Assembly: GCA_905183005.1 (NCBI GenBank)
Contig: CAJJDO010000108.1
Span: 189,980 to 253,979 of the forward strand
Direction of reading: 5' to 3'
Length of the DNA stretch: 64,000 nt
DNA from: Paramecium pentaurelia
Lineage: Eukaryota > Ciliophora > Oligohymenophorea > Peniculida > Parameciidae
Positions 35,994-47,773 of this stretch are shown piece by piece; position 1 is the first letter of the stretch; every line of letters starts with the position of its first letter. The notes beneath the pieces are model-generated. The model did not search any database. It was given only the letters and a program-made list of their open reading frames with translations, and had not been told where the DNA came from. Made by a program: the position numbers and the translations under genes.

Positions 35994-36050
35994 GTATATC
36001 TATTATTCATTGAAGAAATATTAAATATATAATGTACTGATGCAAATATG

Positions 36051-36500
36051 TCAATAAAAGAACCCAAGGATTTTACCACCTATGTGTCTTTATCTTGCTT
36101 CTTCATGAGTGAGGATTCCAACATTAGTAGTTAATACTACACATCCAAATTATCTAGCAGGAAGAATATTATTGGCCCATCTTTCGAATTCTCCTAAAGT
36201 AACATCATAACGAGGAGATATTACTCCACATTTATTGATACGACCTATTTTTTATAGGTTTATGCAAATACCTAATAATTCAACAACTATTTTGCCACTT
36301 CTGTGATCATCAACAATTTCAAATTCTCCAATATAGCCATGTCTTTACATCACTTATAAAAATTTCACTACTAATTTTGATGTAGGTCTGATTAACACTT
36401 GTTTTCTTCCTTATCTAAAATCATATTTTGATTCATTATTAACCTTTCAGCATTTACTATTGAACGTAAACAATCATTCAAAACATTCATCTTCACCATT
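36051..36500 (-). CDS. RPS15A: Ribosomal protein S15A (uS8), with one-base frameshift near the start
   Basis: Matches uS8 along its length: NDCLRSIVNAER, KQVLIRPTSKLVVKFLQVM, HGYIGEFEIVDDHRSGKIVV, CGVISPRYDVTLGEFERWAN, NILPARQFGCVVLTTNVGIL and the end GGKILGFFY. Introns: 36415-36443 (29 nt) and 36245-36271 (27 nt, 3n and without TGA). From the conserved start MVKMNV the frame breaks in an A5 run (36480-36484, T5 in the gene): one base must be ignored to continue into LNDCLRS. Removing it gives exactly 130 aa, the usual family length. An ATG in the downstream frame (MFLNDCLRS) could serve as an alternative start. Confidence 0.9.
36245..36271 (-). other. 27-nt stop-less 3n intron in RPS15A
   Basis: GTATTTGCATAAACC...AATAG inside the conserved segment VVELLG|RINKCG. 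Comparison with the family shows the nine codons are absent from uS8, so it is spliced, yet it holds no TGA and keeps phase. Retention would yield a ribosomal protein with a nine-residue insert invisible to NMD. Confidence 0.75.
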
Positions 36501-36551
36501 GCTTAAAAATCAAGAAATAAAAGATTATTTTAATTTTTTATTAATAAAACT

Positions 36552-37738
36552 ATGATTCCTGAACATATAATCTAAAAACTCAAAACTAAACAAGGTCATT
36601 ACTCAATTGATGTTAAAGAATCTTTCATTGATAAATAACGTCGTCTAAGTGAAATTGAACGATAAACTGTTCTTTAAAAAAAACATAAAGAAATGCAACT
36701 GTTCAGATAAACATTTTCTTCATCTAATTCCAAATTGTCTAAGCCAGGCAAAAGAATTATGATAAAAACTAAAGGATGTAGTTAAGCTATTCCATTAGAA
36801 TAATTTTAATAAACTATTTCAACTCCACTTCCTCCTACACCCTCATCTAATATTGGTCGTAAACATCATTAATCATTATCATAATCATTACCAAGATTGG
36901 AATAAGAAAATAATTATACTACTACATTAAGAAAGGAACCAGAACTCTAATTGAATACTTAATAAGATACACACAATCAACTTGAATAATAAAATCAAAA
37001 TATGTAAACAGAATAAATAGAACAAATGTAAATTCAACCTTCTGAAGAAAATAATAATGATCATATCTAATGCATGGTTGAATAGCATTTATCTGATTAT
37101 TAAGCTTTTGTAATGCATTTGGCAGGTATACAATTAAAAGATAAAAGATAGGGAAATGCATTTGTGTTTAATGTCCATGTGGAAAATGTAAATGTAAATT
37201 TGAGTATTAACCATTTAAACCTAATATTTCATGGAAATCCCATTACAATTAAGAGTATAAGGAAACACAAATGAAAGATTAAGAACTCAAAATGAATCTA
37301 AATTCTATTGGTAGATATTAAACTTTAGATTTGAATGAATTTAAAACTACAATGGCTTCTGATTATAAATAATGTGATCCCTTTCCAAATTATGTTATTG
37401 AAAAATAAAAATATTAAGCCAACTATGGATCCACTCCTATGACATCATATAATGTATAAATTATTAATGTTAATTAGAAATTTTATATGGATTATGGAGA
37501 CTTACATCATGAATAATTCAAACAAAGTCATTATAAGACAGTGATTCCAGAATTAAAATTTAATTCATCAACAACATATGGCAGTGAATTTAAGACTATA
37601 AAATAAGTAGACACAACTGTAATTGATAAATATGTCATTAGAGAGTCAAAAACCACCAAATGGTAAACCTTTTCCAACGATAGACCTATTTTTAGGATAA
37701 TCATAAAATAAATTGGTACACGATTAAAAAATTGTTGA
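36552..37738 (+). CDS. SAXO-like axonemal microtubule-stabilising protein, 386 aa
   Basis: Stabilizer of axonemal microtubules family. After a 26-nt intron (37126-37151) comes the diagnostic Cys block GKCICVQCPCGKCKCKF, close to the SAXO N-terminal CxCxxCxCGxxxC pattern, followed by PFKPNISWKSHY and repeated Mn-type units (TTMASDYKQCDPFPNY; MTSYNVQIINVNQKFYMDYG; STTYGSEFKTIKQVDTTV). Unusually the Cys block is preceded by ~190 residues of Gln/Pro-rich, coiled sequence (MIPEHIIQKLKTKQGHYSI...), so the protein carries an N-terminal extension. Expected location: ciliary doublets and basal bodies. 387 codons exactly. Confidence 0.75.
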
Positions 37739-37936
37739 AAAATGTTTTTAAGTTAAAAACTTTTAAGAGGTATTTAATTGGAATAATATAAATATAGCCA
37801 ATATAAACAATTCCAGCTTTTGATAAATAATTTGTAAGTATGACAAAAAAAGATTTTGTAATGAAGGAAATTCCATGTATTAGGAATCAATATTCATAAT
37901 AATAATAATATTGAAATAATAGTAGATTTTATTAAT

Positions 37937-37955
37937 TATATATATATATATATAT
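37937..37955. repeat. (TA)9 dinucleotide tract in convergent spacer
   Basis: Perfect alternating TA tract between the stops of the SAXO-like (+) and WDR7-like (-) genes; probably part of the shared 3' region. Confidence 0.7.
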
Positions 37956-37979
37956 CTAATACGTTAATTATTTTGTTAA

Positions 37980-40900
37980 TCATACCTGACATTATACAAC
38001 TAATTGTCCATTTGACATTAAATATGTTTTGCTATCATCTTATGACCATTAGATTTGGGGATGATTTAAAGGCTATTACTTAACAGTTATATCTTTAGCT
38101 GGTTTCCCTTGTATACCGATAATGGCTCCAAAGAATCTAATTAGATAGTTTAATCTCCATACCCTGTAGATCCAACTTTCCATATTTTGATCTTCCAATC
38201 AGTATCACTAAAACTTGCCAACTATTTACCTGTATGGTCGAATTCTAGACAATTAACTTAACCACTATGTCCATCCAAGACTCTCCATTTAACAGCAGTT
38301 CTCAAGTCATAGATAATAATTTAAGTATCTCCAATAGCTATTTTTTAAGTTTGTTGATGGAAACAAACACATTTAAAGGTTTTGCAAATAGTTTATAAAG
38401 CATATGTAGCAGATCTATGACAAACTTTCCTTAAATTAGGATTATTTGGATCAAGACTTTTTAGAATGATATCCATAAGAAATGGTAATTGTTTATGGAT
38501 ATTATTATGTTATGATTTGATGTAATTTCTAATGATTTCAATTATAGATGAAGGATATAAAAAATGAGTTTCTAAATTCACAATATCTTTATTTAAGATT
38601 TTAGTAAATTCTAATGGAGCCGAAATGGCAACTTAGATGATACTTTTAGCAGTTAGTTGTCTCATTCTTTTTTTCATATCTTCTGATTACTTACTAATTT
38701 CTTTTAATAAATTAATTAATTGCATTTATTAACCACCTTAAGTTAGAATTTCTGAATAATCTATTACAGTGTTATATTGAAAAAAAATGAAAAATAGATT
38801 TTTAAAAATTTCTTATGGATTGTATGAATTTCTAAAATGTTATTAGACATCAACAAAGACTTTTAGAAGAGGAGCACAAAGGTGAGGATTTACAATACAA
38901 TTTTTGAGATTTAATCCTTAAATCACTCTTCTCTTTTAATCTTCACTTTATTAGAGAGTCTAACACATTCCTGTTAAATAGGATTCTAACATAAGTAGTA
39001 TTACTTCCACATTTGAAAAAGCATGTCCTTTCTGCTCTTTATTTAAATCTAGCAGCTCTCTAATTAATTTATGCTATTCATGCATATCTTAATCAGACTT
39101 TCTAATTTATGAAAGTATTAAATTACATGCGGCATTCATGACTTCATTAGATTCATCAATAGTGTATTATGCTAACAAAAATAAATCCATAGACTTAAAA
39201 TTTAAATCTAATAATTATTTCTTTTTTGTTAACAATTCAACAGTTTGTATCATTAATTAATTAAATACTTATGCTTCTTTGGATAAATAAGACAAATAGA
39301 AATGCATTAATGACATAGCTCTTTAAGAAGTAAAATGTGGTGAAACATCCCAGCCACGAGATAATGCAAAACTAACACAATAACCCATTGATTAAACACC
39401 TATCAAAGGAGAGAATGTTGGTTTCTAATAATTCAATATCTAATCTAATTATGTACTTAATTGAGCATCAGCCTCCCAAGGATGTAACATTAAAAATAAT
39501 CTATTTTAATTATGATTATCTCCTTATTTCTTTAAATCCCACCATTCTAATTCACCTATACTTGTTTCAACAAACTTACACATTCTCATATTATTTTTTA
39601 CAGAATTATGATCTATTAAATATAACATTTTAGCTGCTTATTCAGCCTCAAATTACCATTATTTAAATTATCCTCCTACTTCATATAAACTAGGATAAGG
39701 AGATTACATTTTGATATAATTATTTCTTTATTGAAATTCAAGTAATTAATAAACTTTACTTATAGATTTATTAAATTCTCTTTTAAATTCACTTAAATGA
39801 TGATGACTTATCATTTTATCTTTAACTTTATTTAATTTCTTTTCTACTTGAAATAATGAATGATATTATTCTATTATTAATGTTCTCAAATATCTTCCCT
39901 TATAATCAAATACCAATGATTCTCCTCCTTAAACTATAACAAACCATTAATCTCCTTAATCTTCATAATATAATCCTAAAACTTATTGATTTATTCCATG
40001 TAATTTTAATGATACACTTCCATCTTATAAATTAATTATAATAATAACATTATTTTCCATTAAAATTGCAATCTTTTAAAATTTTTATTATTAATTATTT
40101 GTTTACATTTCCTCATAAGATTCATTTTCCAATTTATGAATTCTTATTGTTTTTTTTGCATAACTTGGAAAATAAATTCTCTATGATGGTTCCAAATCTA
40201 TGAATTCTACTTATTATTCTCCTATCTTCTCATTAAATACTAAATTATAATCCATTATTATAAATTATCCACTTTCAGAACTTGCAATTAAATATCTTCC
40301 CTTCTAATATATAAATTTGACTATTTTTTCATCCATTTTAATTCTGTAAATAAAATATGATTTACTACTATATGTTGTTGGAAATCCAAATATGATACCA
40401 TTACTACAACCAAACCAATAAATTTAACTCTCCTCATTTACACTAATAAATGCACTTCTTATTTATGTTTCAATATTTATATATGGTAAATATTTAATTT
40501 TAAATTATTAGGAAGTCATTTAACCTAAATTCCAAATCAAATCATCATTATAAGATTTTGTGAAATCAAATGCATCTACTTATTTACATCCTTATTTCAA
40601 TGTTTCAATCTTTATTAAATCAGAAAATGTGTTGAATGACCATTTAAATCCATTAAATTTAATATCTGAATCAGGTTAGTTAATACGAATTAATGACATA
40701 TCCAAAGTTACATCAATCAAATTGTATTTACATAAATACTAATTTTTATATTAATATACAAGATTCTTTAATATATATATACCATTAAGCTCTTTCTAAA
40801 TTTCAGAACCTTATATTAATTCTTAGAAATTAATTTAAAGTCTACTGAATTAAGAACCTGCTATTTTTGTAAATTAAAACTCTTTAAAGCCATAAACAAA

Positions 40901-41830
40901 ATCACTTTGTTCCTTTAAAATAGATAATAAATATATTATATCTTTGTATTCCATACCAAGTAGACCTCCATTTCTTGTAGTTATATATAGATATTCTTTT
41001 GAATAATGAATTTTAGTAAACTTTTAATTATTTTTAGATTAACTTATACACATAATCCAAGGTGTATCAAATATATCAAAAATCAAATAAAGTTATCTAT
41101 GCATCAAAATAGTCAAATGTTAATATTCTTAATTAAAACTCATATGTCTGATACGATTACATGAAATACCTTCAATTTTAAGTTTCTTTAATCCATCACA
41201 TAATTTTAGTTCCTTAAAATCCAATTTTATTTATTCTCTTTTCTTATTAAATTCCTTATAATTCAAATACCTTTCATTATTAAGAGGAGACAAATTAATA
41301 AAATGTAACTAGTTTTCCTAATCGAATACACATACAGTATTAATATCAATTTAACAAAATGAACGTACTTTACAGTCATATTGTTTTACACTTCTCATTT
41401 TCCAAAGATCAAAAAGACTTAAACCATTTTACATTCCCAACATCAAAAACCTGCAATTATTGGAACTTAAAGGTATACAGTATTGTATTGGTCCTGTACT
41501 ATCATGTGCTGATATTCCAACACAACGTCCATCAAGACAATCAAATATTCTTATTCTTTTATCCTCATGAATTGTGAGTATGCATTCTTCTGCTCTATCT
41601 AAAATGTTAAGAAATGACATTCTAACTAAATTCATAGTTAATAATTTTCCATATGCATTTGAAAGGTTTGGGTAGATCACAATTCTTGGATTAAGATTCT
41701 ACATCCAAATTACTATATCTCCATGTTGACCACCAGTCACTAAAATATTATCATTTGCAATCATTGTTTATACAACATGATTCTAAAGTGTCTTATTTCT
41801 GTAGAGCAAAGGAAAAATAAAATTCGGCAT
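37980..41830 (-). CDS. WDR7: WDR7 / rabconnectin-3 beta homologue, 1274 aa
   Basis: Beta subunit of the rabconnectin-3 complex, which helps assemble and activate the V-ATPase on endosomes and secretory vesicles. N-terminal WD repeats: MIANDNILVTGGQHGDIVIW, CILTIHEDKRIRIFDCLDGR. A long helical middle contains LMLHPWEADAQLSTQLDQIL and SVKNNMRMCKF. The C-terminal WD repeats include IGDTQIIIYDLRTAVKWRVL, GHSGQVNCLEFDHTGKQLAS, FSDTDWKIKIWKVGSTGFFG and the end SNGQLVVQCQV. One 26-nt intron (38137-38162) is required to reach this C-terminus; spliced length 1275 codons exactly. The start MPNFIFPLLYRNKTLQNHVV corresponds to the family's short N-terminus before the first blade. Confidence 0.85.
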
Positions 41831-41976
41831 TATTTATGTACAATATAATAAAATATAGTTTGCAATTTATTTATATTTTTTAACATTCTATAGTTCTTCT
41901 ATGTTCATCCTATTTTTTATGTATCCCATTTATTATTTTATATATAAATGAAGATAATTAATTTAAATAATTATTT
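41831..41976. promoter_or_regulatory. Divergent promoter region, WDR7 / PUS7
   Basis: The 146-nt interval separates two start codons facing opposite ways, so it must carry both promoters. No motif I can name; AT-rich with T-rich tracts (TTATATTTTTTAAC). Confidence 0.4.
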
Positions 41977-43906
41977 ATGGAATCTGCAGTTGGAATTGAA
42001 TCATTTCTTCAAGAAGGATAGCCATTTAAATGTATTTTCAAACATCGTTTCACTGATTTCATAGTCTAAGAAATTGATCTCAAAAATTAATTAGCTATAA
42101 TATCAGATAAAACTAAATGGCTTAATTTTGATTAAAAGTAGGATCATCCATAATAACAAAAAAATAAGACATTACCATTTGCAAATCTATCTCTATCTGA
42201 AGAATTTCTTTAATAATCAACTCAGCTATTTGGATAAGAGGTTACTGAATAATTTAAATAATTGGTGGAGAAGGTAAAGACCACTGGTAAATGTGTGTAA
42301 TTTGAGACTAAAGTTTCATTACCTGAATCAAAAGAAGATAGAATAAAAGTACATTAATTGATTAGGTAAAATATTCCATTTCTTGAATCCTTCACTAAAA
42401 ATGTCCACAATTAAAAGCCTAAAGTAGAAAAAAAAGAAGATAAAGCTAATGAAAAATTGTAGGAGTAGACACTCTAAAAAGTTTAAGAATAAACACTTTA
42501 AGATCATATATTAATCAAGACTAGTAATATCAATTTTAAAAAATATGTTGCAAGTTAGACAACAAGTAAAGCTTATGGAGAAAGTAAGAAATTTGTAAAA
42601 TTTTTATTAATGAAAAGAAATATAGATTCTATTAATGCAGGAATGTTTATATCAAAATAACTTGGATTATCAAATAAGCATTTTGCTATTGCAGGTACAA
42701 AAGATAAAAGAGGTGTTACAACTTAATGGGCTACACTTTAAGGAATGGAAATTGCTTAATTAATAGAAATATAGGAAAGAAAGTTTTGGAACTAAAATAT
42801 TTTGATGTCAGATTACTCTTATTAAGACTAAGGTATTAGATTAGGAGAATTATAAGGAAATAAATTTATTATCACTTTAAGATTTCTTAATGAATTAACA
42901 TAAAGTCAATAATGGGAATTAGCAAAGAATATTGAAAATTTAAAATTACATGGTTTTGTTAATTATTTTGGTCTACAAAGATTTGGATCTAAAAATAAAA
43001 TTAAGACTCATTAAATAGGTAAAGAAATAATTAGAAAGAATTGGAAAGAATGTATAAGATTGATTATATTATCATCTTAATAAGAAGATGAGGAAAGAGT
43101 CAATTAATTATTTGAACTTGATGATTTTGTTACATTATCAAGTATAATTAATCCAAGATTGAGAATTGAGAAATAATTAATAGATAGTTTATTATAAAAT
43201 GGAGTTCATAATTACTTCACAGCTTTATAATCTCTTCCTAGAAATGCAAGAGAACTATATCTACATGCATATCAAAGTTATATTTGGAATAAAATGGCAT
43301 CAATGAGACTCAATTAATATGGAAATAAAATAGTGGTAGGAGATATTGTAAGTGCTAATGTAATGGATGAAGGAGTTGCAGATGAAGGAGAGGAAATAAT
43401 TTAATAAATTGCAGAAGATGAAGAATAATAGAAAAAATAAACAATATCAGCTTGTGTTCTTGTGACTGAATAGAATATTTCACAATTTACTTTTGATTAA
43501 ATTGTATTACCAATCTATGGACATAAAATTACTATTCCAGAAGAATCTATTGTTTCTACTTTATTATAATAAATATTTTAGATGGAATAAATTACTAAAT
43601 AAGATTTTGAAGATGCATCAAATAAATTTTTTATTGATGGGAATTTCAGATATTTTGTATATCATTTAATTTATTTAGGTTTAAATTCCATCTGAAGTTG
43701 AACATCAATTATTCAAATATTAGAATAAAGATTAAGATGTTGTAGATTCCTTTGGAGAATTACTCATTGATCAAGGAGATTATTAAGGTTTGCTTATCAA
43801 ATTCAAATTAAAGAAAAGTAGTTATGCAACTATGCTAATAAGAGAACTCACTAAATGTCCATCAACTTTAGAGTTTTAATAAGAGATAAGTGGGGAATTT
43901 AATTGA
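41977..43906 (+). CDS. PUS7: Pseudouridine synthase 7 (TruD family), 635 aa
   Basis: Converts uridine to pseudouridine in tRNA, snRNA and mRNA. Family landmarks: SKAYGESKKFVKFLLMKRN, HFAIAGTKDKRGVTTQW (catalytic Asp within GTKDKRG, near 42700), GELQGNKFIITLR, HGFVNYFGLQRFGS, LPRNARELYLHAYQSYIWNK (the insertion-domain border), and the C-terminal VLPIYGHKI...VPSEVEHQLF-type segment. One 22-nt intron at 43657-43678 lies late in the gene (RYF|VQIPSEVE). 636 codons exactly. A Gln/Lys-rich linker (KVEKKEDKANEKLQEQ) precedes the catalytic domain and is typical padding in ciliates. Probably nuclear. Confidence 0.92.
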
Positions 43907-43995
43907 GTATTTTCTACAATCTTGTAATGGTGTATTTGAATTTAATTTCTTAACATTCATGTTTATTCTATACATGGAATTATATAATTCAAGAC

Positions 43996-44205
43996 TCAAT
44001 TGATGTTAAGCTTAGTTCTTCTCCAATGTCTTCTCTTTGAATTATACCTATACTATTATATAATGCAAATACCTAATTGTGTTATCAGTTCTGTATCTGA
44101 ACCAATTTGGTAAGGGTCTATTTTGTTTGTTAGCCTTAATCAATCTTTTCTTCATTCTTAAGGATTTATGGGCTCCCTAATTCAATACAAGTAAATGAAT
44201 ACCAT
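43996..44205 (-). CDS. RPL39: Ribosomal protein L39 (eL39), three-exon gene
   Basis: The 52-aa product MGAHKSLRMKKRLIKANKQN...PLPNWFRYRTDNTI then RYNSKRRHWRRTKLNIN is eL39 over its full length. The first exon is just the ATG: a 26-nt intron (44177-44202) follows at once, and a second of 25 nt (44048-44072) splits the Arg-Tyr junction. 53 codons exactly. Internal TAA/TAG are Gln. It is convergent with PUS7 (stops 89 nt apart). Confidence 0.95.
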
Positions 44206-44840
44206 TTTTAAATCTTTTTTAATTTATTTAATATATTAAATGAATAAATAAAATAATCACAAATCCTGTCAAAATATTAAGCAATCTCCTATCTATTTTC
44301 TATCTTCCTATATAAATTATCAATCAAAACTTACATATAAATATTAATCAATAAGTATAGTATACTAATTTTAATCTATTCTCGATATATTAATAATAGA
44401 AAGATCTAATTGTGAATTTATATTATATTAATTTTGATTTTCTAATATAAATTGATTCTCATTTAAATATAATTCCATTAGTAAATAGATATTATAATAA
44501 AAATAGATTATTTAATATTCTTAGGTCTAAAATTAAATTTCTTTAATAAATGACTAAAATTTAGATATGTGTTTCTTAACTCTTTCAATAATGTAAAATG
44601 AATTTTTGTTTATAAGACTAATTTTGAGGTTGAACAAGATTTTTAATAATTTTATGTTTGAATAAATTCAACTATAATAATGTAAAATTAAATGATTAAA
44701 TATATCAAAAATATAGACTCCTTGGTCTTATAATTTTCCTAATTTTATTCAAATGATTTTCTGTATTGTATAATTATTTTTATATTTCTTAATTCAGTAA
44801 CAATGCATCAAAGTATTTTTTTTAATTAATGAAATAAATA
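44206..44840. other. Intergenic, 635 nt, nothing seen
   Basis: Extremely AT-rich with short homopolymers. Both strands lack a coding-like frame. It separates RPL39 (minus) from the 204-aa gene (plus), and so should hold both promoters. Confidence 0.5.
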
Positions 44841-45477
44841 ATGGCAACTAATGAGTATTCAATATTGAGAAAAGTATAAATGTTGCATTCACATGCTCAA
44901 CCTAAAGACTCTAATTTAACTTTAGGACGAATTACTAGTTATGAATCTAATTAATTTTGTCGTAATTTGAACATCATGATTTATAGAAGGGCGTCTACAA
45001 AAGATGAAGTTAATTATTAATCTTTATCTAAAAATTTGTAGTATTATGATGAAAAATTAGCAATCAGTAATATTAATTAGATCATGTAATTACTCATTAA
45101 AAATAGAAGTCCAACTCTTTATATTGAAATGGATGAACTATAAAACAAAGTGTGGAGATCATTAAGAAAATAATAGTTGGTATAAAAAACAAATATTAAA
45201 GCAATCAGTTTATTCAGTTGAGATAATAGTATTGAAGAATTAATGTGAATTTGAGTTCACATTTGATATCAGCAATCTTTCATGCTTTCTTAGTGTAAGA
45301 GAATTAAGTATTCTCATAAATGAAACATATACAGATAGAGTGAAATTAAAAATTCCATATTTGTCAATCTTAATTGGCAGAGTAAAGACTTAGAAATTGG
45401 ATGGAAATATGAGACTCTTTGAACTTGCTCATATTCTAATCAATGGATAAAGGACTCTTATTTTATAAGAATCCTGA
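44841..45477 (+). CDS. Hypothetical protein, 204 aa
   Basis: Unrecognised. ATG 44841 (MATNEYSILRKVQMLHSHAQ), 22-nt intron 45208-45229, TGA 45475-45477; 205 codons exactly. The N-terminal half is helical with IYRRASTKDEVNYQSLSKNL; the second half looks like a compact beta domain (EFEFTFDISNLSCFLSVREL; LKIPYLSILIGRVKTQKLDG). No targeting signals. Upstream of the ankyrin-nucleotidyltransferase gene by 94 nt on the same strand. Confidence 0.6.
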
Positions 45478-45571
45478 ATACAATTTTGATGATTAAAAAT
45501 TATAAAATTTTGTTTCTTATTATATATTAATCCTTTCATTTTGAGATTTTGCTATAATTAAAATTAAGTAA

Positions 45572-47728
45572 ATGCACTAAATGCAATAATAATCAATTCA
45601 TCAATAAAAAATTGTCGAACTAACAAATTAAGGTATTCAATATGTTGTATATATTGATAGGATTATATGTTTAATTAGAGGAATACATTAGAATGAATTA
45701 AATAAATTAATAAAGTTATTCATAAGCTTTTTTAGAATGTATACAATATACAAGAGATAGTGAAGATCATTTTCAATGTATACAATAAATTTTAAAGTAA
45801 TTATTTTTGAAATTTTAAAGACAATCCATTGATTTTAATTATAAAGACAATTAGGGTAATACAGCAATTGTATATGCAGCTAGAACAGCAAAGATTAGTA
45901 TTTTAAATGAATTAATCAAATATAAAGAGAAAATAGAAACTAAATAAATAAAACTTGCACTTGATATTGCAATCTAATCTGAATAAGATAATTGGGATAT
46001 TGTTGAAACTCTCTTATAAATTACATCTCTCGATAAACCATAACATTTAATTAAATCTTTACTTAAAGGTAATTATAAGACAGCTGCTAAAATTATTGAG
46101 AAATATGGAGCATCTGGTTAAGATGAAAATGGTGATACTGCTTTACATATAGCATCTCGTAAAGGAGAATTAAATATCATCAAATAAATTTGTTAAAAGG
46201 AATATCTATTTCAAAAGAAAAATAAATTGAATTAAATTCCATTAGATGTAGCTTGTAATGAAAAAATAAAAGAATTGTTAATTTTAGAAGAGACTTAATT
46301 TACAAAATCTCCAAATAGAAAAAAGAAATAAGAGGATTTATAAGAGAATATTTAGAAAATTGGAAAATAAGAAGAATAAAATGATATTCTACCAAAGTTG
46401 GTTAAAATTATATAATAAAGAGAATAAGAGACTTAGACTGATTTAAAAGAAAAAAAAGTAATAGAAATATAGGTTCCAGAACCAATATCAATAAATTAAC
46501 CATTTTATAATTAATTAATTATTGAGTCTTAATATACATTACCATAACATAAAATTAGTTTAGATGATATAATTAAGTATATATAATTTTGTAATTATTA
46601 GATAACTTACTTTTGAAATAAATACATTTACATAAGAATTAAGTAAATATTTAGATGAATAGAAACCAATCATTGATAAATTAGTATAATTGATAGATGA
46701 AGTAATTGTTATTATTCTAATTTTAAGATTGTTCAAAATGTTTAACCTAAATCTCGTGCTTTTCTTTATGGATCTTGTTAAACTGGATTAAATTTATTGG
46801 ATTCTGATATTGATATAGTTATTGAAACAGTTGAACATGAAGAAATCATTTTATTATACAAACTTGCAGATTAATTTAAAGTATCATAGAATTTAGTTTT
46901 AGATGACAAGCTTTATCAAGGATGTCAAAGTTATTGATAATGCTAAGAAACCTGTATTAAAAATGTAATGTTCTAAAGAATTTTAAGAAAAATTAATTGA
47001 TATTACAATTAGTAAAAATGATCATTTTGGAAGGAAGACTGCAAATTCTATGATAGAATTTTAAAAAGAATTTAAATAATTTAAAAGTTTAGCTTTAATG
47101 TTGAAATTCTATTTTAAATCAATAAATCTATTAAATGCATATTAAGTATTGATTAATATAATTAGGGTGGTTTAAATAGTTATTGTATATTGACTATGAT
47201 TTTAGCATTATTGTAAATTAAAAGAATCAGAGATAATGAAAATGAAGAAATTGGTAAAACATTTTTAGATTTCTTTGATCTATATAGTTAAGATATAGAT
47301 TATTATAATAAAATAATCAATATAGTACCTTCATAATCAGAAAATATGTAAATTGATGAACCAAATATTTATTAATAGCAATATTTTTAATTGTATGAAA
47401 ATTTATTATATAGTTAGTGATTAAGGATATTAAGAATTAATTATTTTGGATCTTCATAATAAGAGTAATAATATAGCTAGTAGTACTTTTAAGATTAAGA
47501 ATATTAAAGTATTTTATATTATTTATTAAATAGAATGCTCTTAGTTTTGGATATAGTGCTATTTTGAATGCAAAGAAATGTGAATAACCTTGTTTCTTCT
47601 CTAGATATAATAAACCTGTTTGTTGTATCTTAAAACAAATGATTTAACAATCAAAAAACAATCATATTAATTGTCATTTAAAAAATAAGTAACCTTTTTA
47701 TTTGTTTAATTATAATAATACTTATTGA
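45572..47728 (+). CDS. Ankyrin repeats fused to a poly(A)-polymerase-type nucleotidyltransferase, 662 aa
   Basis: The N-terminal third holds ankyrin repeats (DNQGNTAIVYAARTAKISIL; DENGDTALHIASRKGELNII; LNQIPLDVACNEK). After a Lys/Glu linker comes a noncanonical poly(A) polymerase/TUTase core: FLYGSCQTGLNLLDSDIDIV (GS...DxD metal site), GRKTANSM, LALMLKFYFKSINLLNAYQ, GGLNSYCILTMILALLQ, and the PAP-associated domain LIILDLHNKSNNIASSTFKI. Seven introns (45633-45660, 46577-46601, 46702-46727, 46881-46902, 47146-47165, 47413-47434, 47509-47533) give 663 codons exactly. The third catalytic Asp should be in FIKDVKVIDN. It would add nucleotides to RNA 3' ends; the ankyrins suggest protein-guided targeting. 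Confidence 0.83.
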
Positions 47729-47773
47729 TGAGTTTAATGTGTATTTAAAATAATATCAATATTATTATTCCTA

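Noticed and set aside
37980..38062. Alternative WDR7 C-terminus reading through to the (TA)n tract
   Set aside because: Splicing the 26-nt intron at 38137-38162 gives a C-terminus matching the WD-repeat end of the family and a TGA at 37980, which is better.
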